DNA of 64,000 bases, from contig NZ_JAQMUE010000080.1 of the NCBI RefSeq assembly GCF_028330985.1, positions 1-64,000 of the forward strand, given 5' to 3'. The stretch's first letter is position 1. The number at the start of each line of letters is the position of its first letter. Source of the stretch: Roseofilum reptotaenium CS-1145. GTDB taxonomy: Bacteria; Cyanobacteriota; Cyanobacteriia; Cyanobacteriales; Desertifilaceae. Position numbers and translations under genes: made by a program. This document shows, piece by piece, positions 52,072-62,048 of this stretch. The notes beneath the pieces were generated by a model that was given only the letters and a program-made list of their open reading frames with translations, made no database searches and was not told the origin of the DNA.

Positions 52072-52131
52072 TTGGTTCAAGATAGTTTAAAATTAGTTCT
52101 CAAGAAACTTTCCTGATTTTACTATGATTTT
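52072..52131 (-). promoter_or_regulatory. Upstream repeat shared with sspB
   Basis: GGTTCAAGATAGTTTA, AGTTCTCAAGAAAC and ATTTTACTATGATTTT match 48585-48642. It fills the gap between the DUF29 stop and the methyltransferase ATG (20 bases upstream). Probably a common promoter or leader. Confidence 0.6.
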
Positions 52132-52592
52132 TATGAATTCCAAAATTTTTCCGTTAGCAAAACCTCTAAATCTTCTGGGAACGGGCAGATTTCAGGAAAA
52201 TCGATCTTCGAGTAAATATCTTCAACATCCGATCTCGCATCTTCCCAGATTTCCACGAAAATCTTGGCAAAATAAGTTTTGAGACTTGGTGAGCTACGCA
52301 ACAAACGCCGGAGTTGTTTACGCTGCTCCTTAATGGTTAGCTCCCATCCGCGATTATCATAGGCACTATCCACATAACATCGCTTTAAGAGATATTCAAG
52401 TAAAACGTCTAAGCGATTTTCCAATTGATGCCGTTCGCTGCGTCCCAAGGCTAACAGTTCTTCTTCAATATTTTCCCAATCTATTGCTTCTAAATCACGA
52501 TTACCAATAGAACGAAATTGTTCTTCAGTCCAGAGGACAAAATCTTGTTCATATAGAGAAACTGCTCTCCGATTTCGCACTTTATGATTCAT
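52131..52592 (-). CDS. DUF29 domain protein
   Basis: 153 residues matching DUF29: SLYEQDFVLWTEEQFRSIGNRDLEAIDWENIEEEL, then HQLENRLDVLLEYLLKRCY and WELTIKEQRKQLRRLL. DUF29 proteins are expanded in cyanobacteria and have no known role. It is same-strand with the methyltransferase and transglycosylase genes. A partial copy exists at 50071-50148. Confidence 0.88.
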   Translation of the reverse strand: MNHKVRNRRAVSLYEQDFVLWTEEQFRSIGNRDLEAIDWENIEEELLALGRSERHQLENRLDVLLEYLLKRCYVDSAYDNRGWELTIKEQRKQLRRLLRSSPSLKTYFAKIFVEIWEDARSDVEDIYSKIDFPEICPFPEDLEVLLTEKFWNS

Positions 52593-52619
52593 GGTTTATC
52601 CAGTTAAAACATCCTTCAC

Positions 52620-54812
52620 TTAGTTGATCTTTTCCATTTTTTGGATAATTTCTGGATTATACAAGCGCAAATAATTCCAGTAATTTCCAAATACGGACTT
52701 GACATAGCCATAGGTTTCAGGAAAGGGAATTTTTTCCACAAATTCATCAGGATCGCGGAAACCGAAACGGTTCAGCCAATCGGCCACATTTCCCGGGCCG
52801 GCATTGTAACTCGCTACAGCCAACAAGGAATTATTGCTATACTCGCTGTGGGTATAGTCTAAATACCAGGTTCCCAACTTTATATTATCATTCGGATTGT
52901 CCAACTGATAACTGGCAAGATTGATTTTACCGGCGATCCATTCCCCAGTTTCTGGCATCACTTGCATTAATCCGGTAGCGCCAACGACGGATTGAATTTG
53001 GGGCATAAACCGGGATTCTTGGCGAATTAGAGCCGTGACTAAAAGGGGATTGAGTTGCCGATCTTTTGACCAACTTTCAATGGATTCTAGATAGGGAAAA
53101 GGATAGAGGGCTTGCCAATAGGCGAGTTGTTGACGGAGCATTTGATATTGTTTTTGCTCTTCAGGATCGTCCCGCCATGCCAGGCTATTGAGCATGAAGA
53201 TTCCGTCTAAATAATCGCCAACTTGCAAGCGCAGAATACCATCGGTAAACTGTTGGGCAACAGTGGGTTTCATGGTATTGGTAAATTCGACTTGCCAGAG
53301 CATCCAAGCCTCTCGATCTTGTCCCAGTTGATGAAGTTCTTTCAGGGTTTCAGAACCGGCGGGTAACAGGGGGCGAGGGATGCTATATTCTACGTCGGGT
53401 TCGAGATAGCGAACACTGGTAAAGTCGCCCACATTCCATCCAAGCATGAGAGCCGATCGCCAGGCATAATAGGATTCAGGGTAGCGCTGTAGCACATATT
53501 CAAAGGCAGCTTTGGCATCCCGCTCCCTGCCCAGTTTTTTTGCCCATTTTCCTACCCAAAAGGCGGCTTCGGGAGCGTACTCTGTCTCCGGGTTTTCTAC
53601 GGTGATTTCCTGGGCAAGTCTCCAGGCTTGCAGTAAGTTACCCTTGTCGGCTGCATCTTCGGCTTGTTGCCATCTGAGTTTGGCTGCTTCTTCTGATTGA
53701 CTATATTGGGTTAAAATGGACTGCCGCGCCTGTTTTGCAGATTGGGAACTTTTGAGCGCGTCTAACACTTTGCCTTGTTCTACCAGGGCTGCGGCGGCTT
53801 TGTGGGGAAACCGATCAATGACAATATTCAGATACTCTTGTGCAGGTTGCAGATCGACTAACCGGGAAAGATGAATTAAGCCTTGGGCGGTTTCTTTTTC
53901 ATTGGGATAACTACTATACAAGAATTTATAGGCGGCGATCGCCTCTTGGGTTTTGCCTCCAAGGTGTAATCCTCTACCGGCACGATATCGGTTTTTCGGA
54001 GTTGCGGGCGCTTTAGCATAGGCTGCACCAGCTTTGCCATACTCGATTTTTTCCCAATAACCAAAGGCAATAATTTCCCAATCTTCAGGGGTAAGTTGGG
54101 CGCTATGGGTTTTGGTGAGGCGATCCAGGAGTTCGGTATAGTCCGGTTTATGGAGGGCATGTTTCGCCAGCAGGCGCAATAGGGGCAAGGAGTTGGGATT
54201 CGTCGCCAGTTGATTCGCCGCAATTTCTACGGTGCGGGGATGGGCAGGAAATTTGGCGATCGCCTCTTCCCACAGTTTAGGATTAGTTTTACCTAACTCA
54301 TAGAGTGCTTCAGCCGCCACAGGATGATTGGGATGGGTGGTTAAAATCTTTTGCCAAGTCGCTGCGGCTTGCGTGTTTTCCCCTAATTGTGCATAAGCTT
54401 GGGCGCGTTCAGAAAGAATATGAGCCGCGAGGAGGGGGTAACGGGCTTCTAAATTCTCTAAACTGGCGATCGCCTCCTGGGGTTGATTTTGAGCTAACTG
54501 ATCCATAGCCAACACATAGCGAGCGCGAGCATATTCTGGATGAGTTGGTTGTTGGCTCATCGCTTCCAGATAGGGTTGGCGCTCAGTCGGCGAAAGTTTC
54601 ACCAACTGGGCAATCTGGGACTTCTGAACCTCAGCAGGAGTAAGCTGAAACGTTGGTTTTTCAGACGGAACTTCGGGCAGCCAAGAGCGCACTTCATCAG
54701 CAATCTGGCGATCCAGATGGGTTTGATGGAGGACAAACCCTCCAAGAATTGCCCCTAGACTGACTCCGGCGATCGAGAAAATGAGAGGAAGATTAGATTT
54801 AGCCTTAGACAT
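52620..54812 (-). CDS. Soluble lytic murein transglycosylase-like protein (SLT) with helical repeats
   Basis: About 730 residues from the ATG at 54812 (the frame is open 37 codons further, but a membrane anchor follows this ATG). N-terminal membrane anchor LPLIFSIAGVSLGAILGGFVL, then a long TPR-like alpha-helical region (for example YPLLAAHILSERAQAYAQLG), and a C-terminal SLT domain with the catalytic Glu in LIRQESRF, GATGLMQVMPETG and NPNDNIKLGTWYL. It cleaves peptidoglycan glycan strands. Layout follows Slt70-type enzymes. Confidence 0.9.
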   Translation of the reverse strand: MSKAKSNLPLIFSIAGVSLGAILGGFVLHQTHLDRQIADEVRSWLPEVPSEKPTFQLTPAEVQKSQIAQLVKLSPTERQPYLEAMSQQPTHPEYARARYVLAMDQLAQNQPQEAIASLENLEARYPLLAAHILSERAQAYAQLGENTQAAATWQKILTTHPNHPVAAEALYELGKTNPKLWEEAIAKFPAHPRTVEIAANQLATNPNSLPLLRLLAKHALHKPDYTELLDRLTKTHSAQLTPEDWEIIAFGYWEKIEYGKAGAAYAKAPATPKNRYRAGRGLHLGGKTQEAIAAYKFLYSSYPNEKETAQGLIHLSRLVDLQPAQEYLNIVIDRFPHKAAAALVEQGKVLDALKSSQSAKQARQSILTQYSQSEEAAKLRWQQAEDAADKGNLLQAWRLAQEITVENPETEYAPEAAFWVGKWAKKLGRERDAKAAFEYVLQRYPESYYAWRSALMLGWNVGDFTSVRYLEPDVEYSIPRPLLPAGSETLKELHQLGQDREAWMLWQVEFTNTMKPTVAQQFTDGILRLQVGDYLDGIFMLNSLAWRDDPEEQKQYQMLRQQLAYWQALYPFPYLESIESWSKDRQLNPLLVTALIRQESRFMPQIQSVVGATGLMQVMPETGEWIAGKINLASYQLDNPNDNIKLGTWYLDYTHSEYSNNSLLAVASYNAGPGNVADWLNRFGFRDPDEFVEKIPFPETYGYVKSVFGNYWNYLRLYNPEIIQKMEKIN

Positions 54813-54923
54813 GATTGGGATAGAAATAGCGATCGGATTAGGAGACGAACGGAACCGGGGGATAGGTTTCAGCCAGCATAAAAGATTAGCTCTACGCTGT
54901 ATATTCCCCGATCTTAATCGCAA

Positions 54924-55360
54924 ATTTACATCCGTGCCGATCTTACACCCACACTAGAGCGATTAATGCTTACCCAGAGGATTGGTTATATAGCCTTTCT
55001 TTATTGCATGAAGTATAGCCCTCGCCCCTAACGCTCGCTCTTACTGGAGAGAGACTATTTCTAGAACTCATGGAAGAAGCAAGCTAACAAGCTATTGCTA
55101 ACGAAATAACTCTAGAATTTCTAGAGTCATTTCTTGATCGCGAAAACCAACAGAATTGTAATTGACATCAAGATTATAGTCAGCGCTTTGATATTCTCTG
55201 ACTCTACGGCAAGGACAGCTTTTAGAGAAGCTAAAGCGATCGGCAAATGCGAATTATATGATCGCAATTGCTCCTGGTTAGGATAGTCTAAGGCATAGTC
55301 TAAGGCTCGCTACCCCACTATACTAAATAAAAGGAAACGGTACACTTATTATCAATCACG
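54924..55360. other. Intergenic region upstream of pepA with palindrome and 12-bp tandem repeat
   Basis: No gene seen. ACTCTAGAA-T-TTCTAGAGT (55109-55127) is a 9-bp perfect inverted repeat that could be a regulator site, and ATAGTCTAAGGC occurs twice in tandem (55283-55306). AT-rich TATACTAAATAAAAGG just before pepA may hold the promoter and ribosome site. Confidence 0.5.
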
Positions 55361-56836
55361 ATGGAATTCAAACCTACAGATACGCCACGGTTAGATTGGA
55401 CGGGGGATGCACTTGCCCTGGGCTTTTTTGAGGATGCGGTGGAGCTGAGTGCGGATCTGGCACAACTGGATGAGAAGCTAGAGGGCGCTCTGGCTGAGTT
55501 CATTGAAGATGCGGAGTTTAAGGGTAAAGAGGGTAGTACAATATTTACTCGCTTAGGGAAAAAATACCCGATCCGCAAACTGATTTTGGTGGGCTTAGGG
55601 AAATCGGAAAAGCTCAGTGTAGATAGTCTGCGTCAAGGAGGAGCATCGGCAGCTAAATTAGCACAAAAGGAACGCTGCCAAAATTTAGGTATTAGTTTTC
55701 CCCTGTTGCATGACGATCGCCACTTAACCACTCAGGCGATCGCCGAAGGAATTGAGTTAGGCTTACATCAGGATAATCGCTTTAAGTCAGAACCAGAGGA
55801 GAAACCCCCAGAGTTGCAAACCGTGGCGCTGTTGGGGTTAGGCGGTACAGAAGCGGCTCTAGAGAAAGCCAAGATTATCTGTTCTGGGGTGATTTTAGCA
55901 CGGGAATTGGTGGCAGCTCCCGCTAATGAGGTCACACCAGTTACCTTAGCAGAAACGGCGCGGGCGATCGCCTCCGAATATGGCTTAGAGCTGGAAATTT
56001 TAGGGCAAAAAGAATGTGAAGAACAAGGAATGGGAGCATTTTTGGGCGTTGCCCAAGCCTCCGATCTTCCCCCTCAGTTTATCCATCTCACCTATAAACC
56101 CCAAGGTACACCGCGCCGCAAGTTAGCCATCGTCGGTAAAGGCTTAACCTTTGACTCGGGTGGCTTGAATATCAAAGCGGGTGCAGGCAGTAGCATCGAG
56201 ATGATGAAAACCGACATGGGAGGAGCAGGAGCCACATTAGGCGCAGCCAAGGCGATCGCCCAATTAAAACCTGATGTTGAAGTTCATTTTATCTCAGCGG
56301 CGACCGAAAATATGATTAGCGGTCATGCCATGCATCCGGGAGATATTCTCAAAGCTTCCAATGGCAAAACCATTGAGGTCAATAATACGGATGCTGAAGG
56401 TCGTCTTACGTTAGCAGATGCCTTGGTGTTTGCCGAAAAACTGGGTGTGGAGGCGATCGTCGATTTAGCCACTTTAACCGGCGCTTGTGTTATCGCTTTG
56501 GGTAATAAAATTGCCGGGTTATGGACAGCCGACGATACCCTAGCCGCCGACTTTATGAGTGCCTCCGAACTTGCCGGAGAACAATTTTGGCGGATGCCCT
56601 TAGAAGAGAGCTATTTTGACAGCATGAAATCCGTCGTTGCTGATATGAAAAATGCCGGTGCAAGGGCAGGCGGTTCCATTTCTGCCGCCCTATTTTTGAA
56701 GCAATTTATCAAGGAAACCCCTTGGATGCATTTAGATATTGCCGCACCCGTTTGGACAGATAAAGATTACCGCTACCATAGCGCTGGTGCAACCGGTTTC
56801 CCCGTTCGCTCTTTGGTAAATTGGGTTTTAAGTTAA
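55361..56836 (+). CDS. pepA: Leucyl aminopeptidase (M17)
   Basis: 491 residues, normal for M17. Catalytic and metal-binding motifs: [25 protein letters not shown] and [14 protein letters not shown] (the M17 signature). The N-terminal domain is the usual ligand/regulatory domain. It removes N-terminal residues from peptides in the cytosol; hexameric in the family. ATG at 55361; AAAAGGAAACGG upstream. Not linked in operon to the next genes. Confidence 0.95.
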   Translation: MEFKPTDTPRLDWTGDALALGFFEDAVELSADLAQLDEKLEGALAEFIEDAEFKGKEGSTIFTRLGKKYPIRKLILVGLGKSEKLSVDSLRQGGASAAKLAQKERCQNLGISFPLLHDDRHLTTQAIAEGIELGLHQDNRFKSEPEEKPPELQTVALLGLGGTEAALEKAKIICSGVILARELVAAPANEVTPVTLAETARAIASEYGLELEILGQKECEEQGMGAFLGVAQASDLPPQFIHLTYKPQGTPRRKLAIVGKGLTFDSGGLNIKAGAGSSIEMMKTDMGGAGATLGAAKAIAQLKPDVEVHFISAATENMISGHAMHPGDILKASNGKTIEVNNTDAEGRLTLADALVFAEKLGVEAIVDLATLTGACVIALGNKIAGLWTADDTLAADFMSASELAGEQFWRMPLEESYFDSMKSVVADMKNAGARAGGSISAALFLKQFIKETPWMHLDIAAPVWTDKDYRYHSAGATGFPVRSLVNWVLS

Positions 56837-56898
56837 CCTGATATTTAGGGGTTGGATTATCCAATCCCTAATTGGAGTGTATTGCCTCGGTTGATATC

Positions 56899-58002
56899 AT
56901 GCTGAAATCATTTTATATCAAGAATTTTAGAATATTTCGCCAACTGGAAATTAAATCCTTAAGCCATGTCAATCTGATCGTCGGCAAAAATAACGTTGGT
57001 AAAAGCACCTTTTTAGAAGCCATCCGCATTTATGCCAGCAGAGCTTCCCAAGATGTCCTTTTTGACTTGACAGATAGGCGACAAGAGAATTGGTTTAAGG
57101 GAAAACCAGTAGACGTGAAGACTTCAACCTTAGAAACTCTACGTCATTTGTTTTTTAATCATCAATTACCCAAAATGGGAGAGGAAGGAATTTTTCTGTC
57201 AGAAGAACCTTCTATACCTAAATTTCATATTAACTTAATGCCATACCAAATACAACAAGAACAAGGATTGCTGAGAAAAGTACCCGTTGCTCTTGATGCC
57301 CTAAAATCTAATGGAGAAATTCCAGATATTGTTTCTTCTATTATTGTTCATGAGGAAGGTAAAAAGCCTCGACTCATTGACCTGAAAGTTTTTGACAACA
57401 AACTTTTCTCAATCCCTCTAGAAGATAATACCATCCCTTGTCAATCTATCCCGATGAAGAAAAATCGAGATCATAGCATTGCTCAATTATGGGATTTAAC
57501 TAGCTTAACCCCTTTAAAATCAGAAGTGATTTCCGGCTTGAATTTAATTGAGCGTAGAATCACAGATATCACCTTTGTACAGCCGAATGGCAATCAAAGT
57601 GGTTCGCTACGAATTCCTTTGGTAAAGCTCGAAGGGATTGACGAACCCTTACCAATGAAAACACTAGGAGATGGGGTTAACCATTTATTCGAGATTTTAC
57701 TTTGTCTCGTGAATAGCAAAAATGGATTCTTACTGATTGATGAACTAGAAAATGGGTTGCACTGGACAGTTCAGCCTAAAGTTTGGGAGATTATTTTTCA
57801 GCTTGCTGAACGGCTCAATGTTCAGGTATTTGCCACAACTCACAGTTATGATTGTGTGAAAAGTTTTGGCAACATTTGGAACCAGTATCCAGAGTTGGGA
57901 TCGGCGTTTCGTCTAGAGTCTAAACAGGATAATATTAAAGCAACTGAATATACTTTAGAACGACTAATGGATTCTCTAGAGTCAGCAATTTATGTTCGTT
58001 AA
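56899..58002 (+). CDS. AAA family ATPase (AAA_15/OLD-like)
   Basis: 367 residues from the ATG at 56899 (a TTG nine codons upstream is in frame). The SMC/ABC-type ATPase shows LKSFYIKNFRIF (N-terminal strand), Walker A VGKNNVGKST (from residue 28), LGDGVNHLFEILL (signature-like helix), Walker B FLLIDELENGLHW and the H-loop FATTHSYDCV. There is no fused TOPRIM domain; a TOPRIM-like DUF3226 gene follows 11 bp downstream. The split arrangement resembles PARIS AriA and OLD-family defence ATPases. Antiphage activity is inference. Confidence 0.85.
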   Translation: MLKSFYIKNFRIFRQLEIKSLSHVNLIVGKNNVGKSTFLEAIRIYASRASQDVLFDLTDRRQENWFKGKPVDVKTSTLETLRHLFFNHQLPKMGEEGIFLSEEPSIPKFHINLMPYQIQQEQGLLRKVPVALDALKSNGEIPDIVSSIIVHEEGKKPRLIDLKVFDNKLFSIPLEDNTIPCQSIPMKKNRDHSIAQLWDLTSLTPLKSEVISGLNLIERRITDITFVQPNGNQSGSLRIPLVKLEGIDEPLPMKTLGDGVNHLFEILLCLVNSKNGFLLIDELENGLHWTVQPKVWEIIFQLAERLNVQVFATTHSYDCVKSFGNIWNQYPELGSAFRLESKQDNIKATEYTLERLMDSLESAIYVR

Positions 58003-58013
58003 GCAATACTCCT

Positions 58014-58670
58014 ATGTCCGATCCTTGCAAACAAGATCTCAACTCTTCTGAAATCAAAAAAATATTACTTGTAGAAGGCAATAATGATTGTCATCTCGTG
58101 ATGGGATTGTGCAAAAAACAGAATGTTACTGAAAACTTTAGCATTCATGATTGTCAAGGTATTGATATAGCCTTAAAAAATTTAAATTCCTTGATTATTC
58201 GCCCAGATCCTCCAGAAGTGATAGGCGCTGTTTTAGATGCGGATAAATCAATCATGACTCAGTGGAATCGTATACAGAAAAAGTTGCAAGATTGTGATTA
58301 CAATTTTCCTCAAAATCCGATGGTAAATGGCACGATTATTCAAGGTTATCAAGATAAGCCTAAGTTAGGGTTTTGGCTAATGCCAAATAATATTAATGCG
58401 GGTATTGTAGAAGATTTTTGTATTGAATTAGTTCCGCAAAATCGTCAGGATACCTTCCGATTTGCCCAAGAATGTGTTGCTGAAGCTAAAAATCGTAAAT
58501 TGACAGATTTTAAAGACCAGGATTATAGTAAAGCGGAGCTTTGTACTTATTTAGCTTGGCAAGATGAACCCGGTTTTCCTCCAGGAAAAGCGATAGGCAC
58601 GAAAAAGTTGAATGCTGATGCTGAGTTAGCCAAGCATTTTACAGATTGGTTAAAACAACTTTTTGGTTAA
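58014..58670 (+). CDS. DUF3226 TOPRIM-like protein
   Basis: 218 residues. TOPRIM motifs: ILLVEGNND (Glu21), VLDADKS (Asp75, Asp77) and GIVEDFC (Glu133). DUF3226 proteins are predicted nucleases related to the TOPRIM part of OLD. With the adjacent ATPase (11 bp apart, same strand) it forms a likely two-component nuclease system. ATG at 58014. The end of the gene converges on the RND permease gene. Confidence 0.85.
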   Translation: MSDPCKQDLNSSEIKKILLVEGNNDCHLVMGLCKKQNVTENFSIHDCQGIDIALKNLNSLIIRPDPPEVIGAVLDADKSIMTQWNRIQKKLQDCDYNFPQNPMVNGTIIQGYQDKPKLGFWLMPNNINAGIVEDFCIELVPQNRQDTFRFAQECVAEAKNRKLTDFKDQDYSKAELCTYLAWQDEPGFPPGKAIGTKKLNADAELAKHFTDWLKQLFG

Positions 58671-58683
58671 ATGAAAGTTAGCG

Positions 58684-58716
58684 TAGGGTGCGATCGCGAA
58701 AGCGCAGGACACCCTA
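58684..58716. terminator. Palindrome TAGGGTG...CACCCTA between convergent genes
   Basis: 7-bp perfect arms around GCGATCGCGAAAGCGCAGGA-like loop, 14 bases after the DUF3226 stop and just before the end of the RND permease gene. Bidirectional terminator or dispersed repeat of the same family as at 51257 and 26171. Confidence 0.5.
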
Positions 58717-58723
58717 CTATGGC

Positions 58724-61700
58724 TTAATTAAATTGGCTCTTTTTCCCTTCAGAAGAGAGCGCAAGGCGAGGTCGTTGATAGGGTTTGCCTTGAACTAAAC
58801 GCAATAACCAACGACTGAAACCATGAACATAGGTAAATAAGGTCGGCACAACCACCAGGGTTAATAACGTTGCCGTCGTCATACCGCCAATTACTGAGAT
58901 AGCCATAGGCGATCGCATTTGAGCGCCTGCTCCTATCTCGAGAGCAATGGGGGTCATCCCAGCAATGGTAGAGAACGTTGTCATAAAAATGGGTCGTAGA
59001 CGAGAGATCCCAGAAGCAATTAATGCGGGTTTGAGGCTCATTCCTTCCTCACGCATATTAGCCAAGGCACAATCGACCAACAGAATCGCATTTTTAGTCA
59101 CTAATCCCATAAGCAGCACAATCCCAATTAGGGCATAGAATGCCAGTTGTTTTTGGGTAATCATCAAAGCCAGTAAGGCTCCACCCACAGATAGGGGAAG
59201 AGCGACCATGATCGTAACGGGATAGAGAAAATTGTTATACAACAGGACTAAAATAGCATAGATTCCCAGAATTCCAAGGCCGAGAGCAGTGGCAAACCGA
59301 GAAAAAATATCGATCATAATCTCCACATCCCCAGAGGGTTGTTGCTGAACTTCGGGGGGCAAATTGGTTTCTAACCACTCATTAATCGGTTCCATGGCTT
59401 GGCCCAGGGAAATACCTTGTAAATTACCGGTTAGGGATACTTGACGCAGGCGATCAAAGCGGTCAATTTGGGAGGGACCGCTACCAATATGAATATCAGC
59501 CACTGCCATTAGAGGAACTACCCCCCCATTTTGACTGGGGACGCGCAAATTCCGCAGAGTTTCTATATCATTGCGCTCTTCAGTGCCAATTTGTATGCGA
59601 ATGGGAATTTGGCGATCGGGGAGATTAAACTTAGCTAGGTTAGCCTCATTATCACCAATCGTGGCTAAAGAGGCGGTACGGGCGATCGCCTCCACCGATA
59701 CTCCCAAATCTGCTGCCCGCTCTGGGTCTGGAGTAATCAACAACTCAGGTTTCACCAAGCTGGCACTAGAAGTAACCTCTACTAATCCTGAAATCCCACG
59801 CATAAAGCGCTCTAACTCATCTGCTGTACTCTTGAGCAATTCTGGAGTTTCACTACTGAGAACCACTGAGACATCAGTTGCATTTCCAGCCGCTCCTGCC
59901 GCTTGGAAAGTGACCCGCGCTCCCGGAATTTGTACAAATTTCTGGCGCATCTGTTGTTCAAACTCTTTCTGGGACATTCCCCGCACTTCTGGGGGTAAAA
60001 GATTCACCGTAATTAAGGCTTCATTAATGCCAGAGTCTTCTTCTCCTGCACTGGCTAGGGCACTTCTAAAGGCTGGGTGTTCTTGGAGCATCTCGGTGGT
60101 TGTCTGCATCACCTGGTCCGTTAAACTCAAAGGAGAGCCAGGAGGCAACTTAATGGTTACCCGACTTAAACCCCGGTCATATCCCCCAAATAATCCTGTG
60201 GGAATTAAGGGGATCAGTTGCATCGATCCAACAAAGAAAGCTACTGCAATCATTAAAGTAACGATCCGATGGGATAGGGCCCAGCCTAGCAGTCTGCGAT
60301 AGGGATGAAATGTACGTTGACCCCAACGAAACCCCCGATGAGCTAATTCTGAATTCAGGTGATAGGACGGTGTATCTGGGTTATATTCTTTCGGCAATGA
60401 CGTATCTTCTACTTTCTTCCCTTTTAACAGATAAGCGGCCAACATAGGAGTCATAGTCGTCGCCACCAGAGTAGAAAACAAGGTGGCTACTGAAACAGTG
60501 ATGCCAAAGGGTCGGAAAAATTTACCCGGAATTCCTCCCATAAAGGCCACTGGGAGAAAGACCGCGACAATAGTAGCAGTTGTGGCTAAGACCGCTAAAC
60601 CAATTTCATTGGCTGCATCTAAGGCCGCTTGGAAGGGTCGCTTACCCATCTGAATGTGCTGACTAATATTTTCAATCATACAGATGGCATCATCAACCAG
60701 GTTTCCCATTGCTAGAGCAAACCCCAGTAAGGTCATATCATTGAGCGTATACCCTAGAGAACGCAGAACGATAAAAGTGGGAATAATCGATAGAGGCAAG
60801 GCGAAAGCGGTAATCAGGGTACCCCGCCAATCTCTTAAAAATATGCCCACGGTAACCACAGTTAGGAGAGAGCCTACAACTAGGGCATCAATGGAGGCTT
60901 GATAGGAGAGGCGAATATAGTCGGCGTTGGTGAAGATCAGCTCCAGTTGAATATCTTCAGGTAGAGTTTCTTGCAGTTGGGCTACTTTTTTCTGCACTCC
61001 TTCTTCTACGCTGACTAGGGTGGAGCCACTACTGCGCGAGACAGAGAAACCCACCACGGGAGCTTGCTGAACGTCCGGATTATCTTTGATGGTTAAGCGG
61101 GAAACTTGACGCGGTTCAGCAAATCCATTGTTAACCTCTCCTAGGCTGGTGAGGGGGACATCCTCGCCATTGGGGAGAACAATACGATAGCTTTTGAGGG
61201 TCTCTAGGGTAGCAGCACTCCCTAGGGTGCGGATGCTTTTTTCTGTGCCCCCAGTTTGAGATCGCCCTCCAGGGAGGTTGATGTTAAAGTTGCGAATTTG
61301 CTGGTTGACTTCGCTGGCGGTAATTCCCAGGGCTTGCAGACGGGTGGGGTTGAGGTCAATACGAATTTCTTCGTCAACTCCACCAATGCGGTCTACTCTG
61401 GCGACACCAGGAACAGAGAGTAGGTCACGAGTGAGATCGCGGTCTACCAGATCGCTCAGTTCTGCGACAGAGCGTTGGGGCGAAGTAACGGCATAACCGA
61501 TCACCGATTGACCCATAAAATCAATTTTTTGAACAATAGGGTCTTCGATGTCTCGGGGGAGGTTTTGCCGAATTTGGGCGATCGCATTGCGAACGTCGTT
61601 GGTTGCTGTATCGCTGTTGGTTTCCAGCTCAAACATAATCCGGGTACTCGACTGACCATCGGTTACTGTCGAGCGAAGCTCATCGACTCCTTCTATGGAA

Positions 61701-61921
61701 GCTATGGCATCTTCGACTTTCTTGGTGACTTCGGTTTCGAGTTCTGTTGGCCCGGCTCCGGGTTGAACAATGGTTACAGAAACCAAGGGGACATCAACAT
61801 TGGGATTTTCATCAATACCCAATTGGGTAAAGGAAAACAGTCCCATGATCGCTAAAATCAGGAAGACAACGAGGGTGGGAACGGGTTTGTGTATTGACCA
61901 GGAGGAAATTTTGAAAGACAT
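58724..61921 (-). CDS. Efflux RND transporter permease (HAE1 family)
   Basis: 1065 residues, normal for AcrB-type pumps, with 12 membrane helices. It starts SSWSIHKPVPTLVVFLILAIMG. Conserved points: GPTELETEVTKKVEDAI, DRIGGVDEEIRIDLN, LGFALAMGNLVDDAICMIENI (proton-relay Asp pair) and LLMGLVTKNAILLVD. It exports drugs, solvents or lipids using the proton gradient. The adaptor gene lies directly upstream on the same strand (127 bp); no outer-membrane TolC gene is in this window. Confidence 0.93.
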   Translation of the reverse strand: MSFKISSWSIHKPVPTLVVFLILAIMGLFSFTQLGIDENPNVDVPLVSVTIVQPGAGPTELETEVTKKVEDAIASIEGVDELRSTVTDGQSSTRIMFELETNSDTATNDVRNAIAQIRQNLPRDIEDPIVQKIDFMGQSVIGYAVTSPQRSVAELSDLVDRDLTRDLLSVPGVARVDRIGGVDEEIRIDLNPTRLQALGITASEVNQQIRNFNINLPGGRSQTGGTEKSIRTLGSAATLETLKSYRIVLPNGEDVPLTSLGEVNNGFAEPRQVSRLTIKDNPDVQQAPVVGFSVSRSSGSTLVSVEEGVQKKVAQLQETLPEDIQLELIFTNADYIRLSYQASIDALVVGSLLTVVTVGIFLRDWRGTLITAFALPLSIIPTFIVLRSLGYTLNDMTLLGFALAMGNLVDDAICMIENISQHIQMGKRPFQAALDAANEIGLAVLATTATIVAVFLPVAFMGGIPGKFFRPFGITVSVATLFSTLVATTMTPMLAAYLLKGKKVEDTSLPKEYNPDTPSYHLNSELAHRGFRWGQRTFHPYRRLLGWALSHRIVTLMIAVAFFVGSMQLIPLIPTGLFGGYDRGLSRVTIKLPPGSPLSLTDQVMQTTTEMLQEHPAFRSALASAGEEDSGINEALITVNLLPPEVRGMSQKEFEQQMRQKFVQIPGARVTFQAAGAAGNATDVSVVLSSETPELLKSTADELERFMRGISGLVEVTSSASLVKPELLITPDPERAADLGVSVEAIARTASLATIGDNEANLAKFNLPDRQIPIRIQIGTEERNDIETLRNLRVPSQNGGVVPLMAVADIHIGSGPSQIDRFDRLRQVSLTGNLQGISLGQAMEPINEWLETNLPPEVQQQPSGDVEIMIDIFSRFATALGLGILGIYAILVLLYNNFLYPVTIMVALPLSVGGALLALMITQKQLAFYALIGIVLLMGLVTKNAILLVDCALANMREEGMSLKPALIASGISRLRPIFMTTFSTIAGMTPIALEIGAGAQMRSPMAISVIGGMTTATLLTLVVVPTLFTYVHGFSRWLLRLVQGKPYQRPRLALSSEGKKSQFN

Positions 61922-62048
61922 TTTTGTTTAAAGGCAAGAGGCAAGAGAGGGGAAAGGCAATAGGCAATAGGTGGAATAGGAAACAGGGTATGGGCAATAA
62001 TCTCCCCGTGTCTCCGCGTCCCCGCGTCCACCTGTCAGGAGCATCTTA
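61922..62048. repeat. Tandem repeats between RND pump genes
   Basis: AAAGGCAAGAGGCAAGAGAGGGGAAAGGCAATAGGCAATAGGTGG (STRR) and TCCCCGTGTCTCCGCGTCCCCGCGTCC (pyrimidine-rich repeat). No gene; the two pump genes can still be one operon. Confidence 0.6.

Noticed and set aside
54924-55360. Hidden small gene upstream of pepA
   Set aside because: No open frame with a ribosome site or coding character; only palindrome and tandem repeat seen.
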